From the NCBI GenBank assembly GCA_020047725.1, contig JAIFNM010000305.1, forward strand, positions 1 to 6,541: a stretch of DNA of 6,541 bases, in the 5' to 3' direction. The translations under genes and the position numbers were made by a program. The first letter of the stretch is position 1, and each line of letters begins with the position of its first letter. The notes under the pieces are model-generated. The model saw only the letters and a program-made list of their open reading frames with translations. It was not told the origin of the DNA and searched no databases. The DNA comes from Betaproteobacteria bacterium. Its GTDB lineage: Bacteria > Pseudomonadota > Gammaproteobacteria > Burkholderiales > Rhodocyclaceae. Shown piece by piece: positions 5,401 through 6,541 of the stretch.

Positions 5401-5802
5401 ATGTTTGGCTTAAAAAAGGGGAGTGCTCCCCAAAATAGTATTGATAGCCTCATCGGTATAGGTACGCGTGTGGACGGAAATGTGATTTTCTCCGGGGGGT
5501 TGCGCGTTGATGGGGAGGTTCATGGAAACATCAGCAGCAAGAATGGCCAGGAAGGGACACTGGTTATTAGTGAAAAGGCCCGAGTGGAGGGAGCAATTTC
5601 GGTCGGGCACGTGGTGATCAACGGCACAGTGGTTGGGCCGGTGTTTGCGGGTGAATCGTTGGAACTCTTGCCTGCTGCGCGTGTCACAGGAGATGTTGAG
5701 TATCATCAGATTGAAATGCAGCAGGGGGCAGTGATACAGGGCCGCCTAGTGCATCAGATAAGCGCCAAGACCGTCGAGCTTAAGCTGGCTTCCAGTGGCT
5801 GA
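5401..5802 (+). CDS. Bactofilin (polymer-forming cytoskeletal protein)
   Basis: Bactofilins self-assemble without nucleotide into filaments beneath the inner membrane and localise cell-wall enzymes or polar structures. This 133-residue protein has the expected layout: a short N-terminal tail (1-12), then a repetitive beta-helix core of about 100 residues with turns such as GTRVDGNVIFSGGLRVDGEVHG (in two halves at 21-31 and 32-42), ARVEGAI, GTVVGPV and ARVTGDV, and a short C-terminal tail. The start MFGLKKG pairs a Phe at position 2 with lysines, similar to the N-terminal membrane-targeting peptide described for some bactofilins. GGAG (5391-5394) lies 6 bases before the ATG. Many bactofilin genes sit beside an M23 endopeptidase gene. 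None is in this window; the neighbour is the membrane coiled-coil protein. Family assignment is firm, cellular role open. Confidence 0.94.
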   Translation: MFGLKKGSAPQNSIDSLIGIGTRVDGNVIFSGGLRVDGEVHGNISSKNGQEGTLVISEKARVEGAISVGHVVINGTVVGPVFAGESLELLPAARVTGDVEYHQIEMQQGAVIQGRLVHQISAKTVELKLASSG

Positions 5803-5852
5803 CGCGGTAGGTGAGTTAGTGTTTTTAACTAGGGGACTAGGAAGGAAATTTA

Positions 5853-6203
5853 ATGAATGCAGCTACCGAGATGCCCTTGCCGTTCATTTTTACGGACAGT
5901 GCGGCTAGCAAAGTGAAGGATTTGATCGAGGAAGAGGGAAATCCGGACTTGAAGCTCCGTGTTTTCGTGACTGGGGGTGGGTGTTCGGGCTTTCAGTATG
6001 GTTTCACCTTTGACGAGGTTGCTAATGAAGACGATACGTCTCTTAACAAGAATGGCGTGACCTTACTGGTTGATCCGATGAGTTACCAGTATCTCGTTGG
6101 TGCTGAGATTGACTACACCGAAGGGCTTGAAGGCTCGCAGTTCGTAATCAAGAATCCGAATGCTTCGTCTACCTGTGGTTGCGGGTCGTCGTTTGCCGCG
6201 TAG
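5853..6203 (+). CDS. erpA: Iron-sulfur cluster insertion protein ErpA
   Basis: ErpA is an A-type carrier that hands iron-sulfur clusters to apoproteins, among them IspG/IspH in isoprenoid synthesis and respiratory enzymes. The 116-residue product has the three cluster-binding cysteines in the standard arrangement: C44 in GGGCSGFQY, and C108 and C110 in STCGCGSSF near the C terminus. The acidic NEDDTSL and the VDPMSYQYLVGAEIDY segments also match the family. I prefer ErpA over IscA or SufA on overall sequence and because no isc or suf gene is nearby. AAGGA (5842-5846) is 6 bases before ATG 5853. The 50-base gap after the bactofilin holds no convincing promoter or IscR site, so it is probably co-transcribed with the genes before it. 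Two TAG codons in a row end the gene, 2 bases before the palindromic terminator. Confidence 0.96.
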   Translation: MNAATEMPLPFIFTDSAASKVKDLIEEEGNPDLKLRVFVTGGGCSGFQYGFTFDEVANEDDTSLNKNGVTLLVDPMSYQYLVGAEIDYTEGLEGSQFVIKNPNASSTCGCGSSFAA

Positions 6204-6205
6204 TA

Positions 6206-6261
6206 GCCATGTTCCCCATAAAAAAAGCGACGCGAGTCGCTTTTTTTATGGGGAACATGGC
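6206..6261. terminator. Long perfect palindrome, bidirectional terminator after erpA
   Basis: Two 26-base arms (6206-6231 and 6236-6261) are exact reverse complements around the loop GCGA, a GNRA-type tetraloop. The inner part is a typical terminator hairpin, AGCGAC-GCGA-GTCGCT, flanked by A7 on the left and T7 on the right, so it should stop transcription in both directions. The outer 12-13 bp of each arm (GCCATGTTCCCCA and its complement) go well beyond what termination needs. It begins 2 bases after the erpA stop and separates erpA from the strong promoter region to the right. Confidence 0.92.
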
Positions 6262-6289
6262 CCGAATGCGCTCAAGCGCATAAAGTTGT

Positions 6290-6316
6290 GCTTGGACGGT
6301 GTTGTGTCCGCCAAGC
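6290..6316 (+). repeat. GC-rich imperfect hairpin before the right-edge promoter
   Basis: GCTTGG-A-CGG (6290-6299) pairs with CCGCCAAGC (6308-6316), nine base pairs with a single bulged A and an 8-base loop. No T run follows, so I do not call it a terminator. A smaller perfect hairpin, ATGCGC-TCAA-GCGCAT, lies just upstream at 6266-6281. The function is unknown; they may be remnants or chance in the 136-base stretch between the erpA terminator and the promoter. Confidence 0.45.
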
Positions 6317-6358
6317 TGAAGGGTATCTTGATCCTTTTAAAAATCAGTAGCTTGCCAG

Positions 6359-6372
6359 TTTGTTGCAACAAA
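6359..6372. repeat. 14-bp perfect palindrome upstream of the strong promoter
   Basis: TTTGTTGCAACAAA is a perfect dyad centred 32 bases upstream of the -35 box at 6398. Its position suits an activator or nucleoid-protein site, and it lies in the A/T-rich DNA expected at rRNA promoters. It does not match a consensus that I can name with confidence. Confidence 0.4.
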
Positions 6373-6397
6373 ACTACAAACTATTGGATCGAAAGGC

Positions 6398-6425
6398 TTG
6401 ACGTCCTCGTTTTGGGCTGTATAAT
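6398..6425 (+). promoter_or_regulatory. Near-consensus sigma-70 promoter, probably of a stable-RNA operon (P1)
   Basis: TTGACG (6398-6403) and a perfect TATAAT (6420-6425) are 16 bases apart, the strongest promoter in the window. A/T-rich DNA precedes it. Transcription would start near 6432. No reading frame worth calling begins in the remaining ~110 bases, so the leader is long and untranslated, as in rRNA operons. The rRNA assignment is inference, because the gene itself lies beyond the window. Confidence 0.8.
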
Positions 6426-6527
6426 TCGCATCTTTCGTTGCTGCGGCACTGAAACATTTTTCAAGAGAATCAAAGGGTTGCGTTGTTTTAAGTTGCTGAA
6501 GCGGTTTAAGAAAGGTTCTGAAAAGGG

Positions 6528-6541
6528 TTGACGTAATCGAA
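6528..6541 (+). promoter_or_regulatory. Second TTGACG -35 element, cut by the window end (P2)
   Basis: TTGACG (6528-6533) repeats the hexamer of the promoter at 6398, 130 bases downstream, in similar flanking sequence (GAAAGGC before the first, GAAAAGGG before the second). Its -10 would fall at about 6550, outside the window. A tandem P1/P2 arrangement fits a ribosomal RNA operon. Confidence 0.5.

Noticed and set aside
5803..5852. Possible erpA promoter or IscR site, including the direct repeat ACTAGG-N2-ACTAGG at 5828-5841
   Set aside because: No -35/-10 pair at a usable spacing, and the repeat does not fit the IscR consensus; probably just the intergenic leader with the Shine-Dalgarno.
6262..6397. 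Possible gene remnant between the erpA terminator and the promoter
   Set aside because: Short readable stretches occur on the - strand, but none extends to a start or resembles a protein family I know.
6160..6531. 123-codon + strand frame spanning the erpA end and the right edge
   Set aside because: It begins inside erpA in another frame and passes through the palindromic terminator and the strong promoter; its product has no recognisable features.

Overview
The window looks like chromosomal DNA of a betaproteobacterium, most likely from the Rhodocyclales or a close relative. I infer this from a Coq7-type ubiquinone hydroxylase, a CNP1-like exported protein, an RppH with Escherichia-like numbering, and the order rplM-rpsI-argC-DUF6776-bactofilin-erpA. 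I ran no database search, so the placement rests on recognising the proteins and the gene order. Nearly all the coding content is conserved housekeeping. There is no transposase, integrase, CRISPR array, phage gene or defence gene.

Left block (1-1792, + strand): rppH (RNA 5'-pyrophosphohydrolase), a CNP1-like secreted protein of unknown role, and coq7 (ubiquinone biosynthesis). They run in one direction with short gaps. coq7 meets a convergent yhfA-like OsmC-family gene (1789-2208, - strand), and the two TAA stops share the four bases TTAA.

Central intergenic region (2209-2689): this 481-bp stretch without a protein gene is the least ordinary part of the window. It holds a likely promoter for the OsmC gene with a perfect 16-bp inverted repeat just inside its transcript. 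It also holds an intrinsic terminator on the + strand (2568-2597) that no upstream + strand gene accounts for. Just before that terminator is a hairpin whose loop carries a CU-rich, anti-Shine-Dalgarno-like sequence. I read this as a candidate small RNA. A good promoter for rplM follows at once.

Right block (2690-6203, + strand): rplM-rpsI (ribosomal proteins L13 and S9) end in a terminator. Then comes a tight cluster: argC (arginine synthesis), a DUF6776-like single-pass membrane coiled-coil protein that overlaps argC by 25 bases, a bactofilin 12 bases further on, and erpA (iron-sulfur carrier). erpA is closed by an unusually long perfect palindrome (26-bp stem, GCGA loop) that should terminate transcription from both sides.

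Right edge (6262-6541): no protein gene. A near-consensus promoter (TTGACG-16-TATAAT) is followed 130 bases later by a second TTGACG cut off by the window end. Strong promoters in tandem with a long untranslated leader suggest that a stable-RNA operon, probably rRNA, begins just outside the window.
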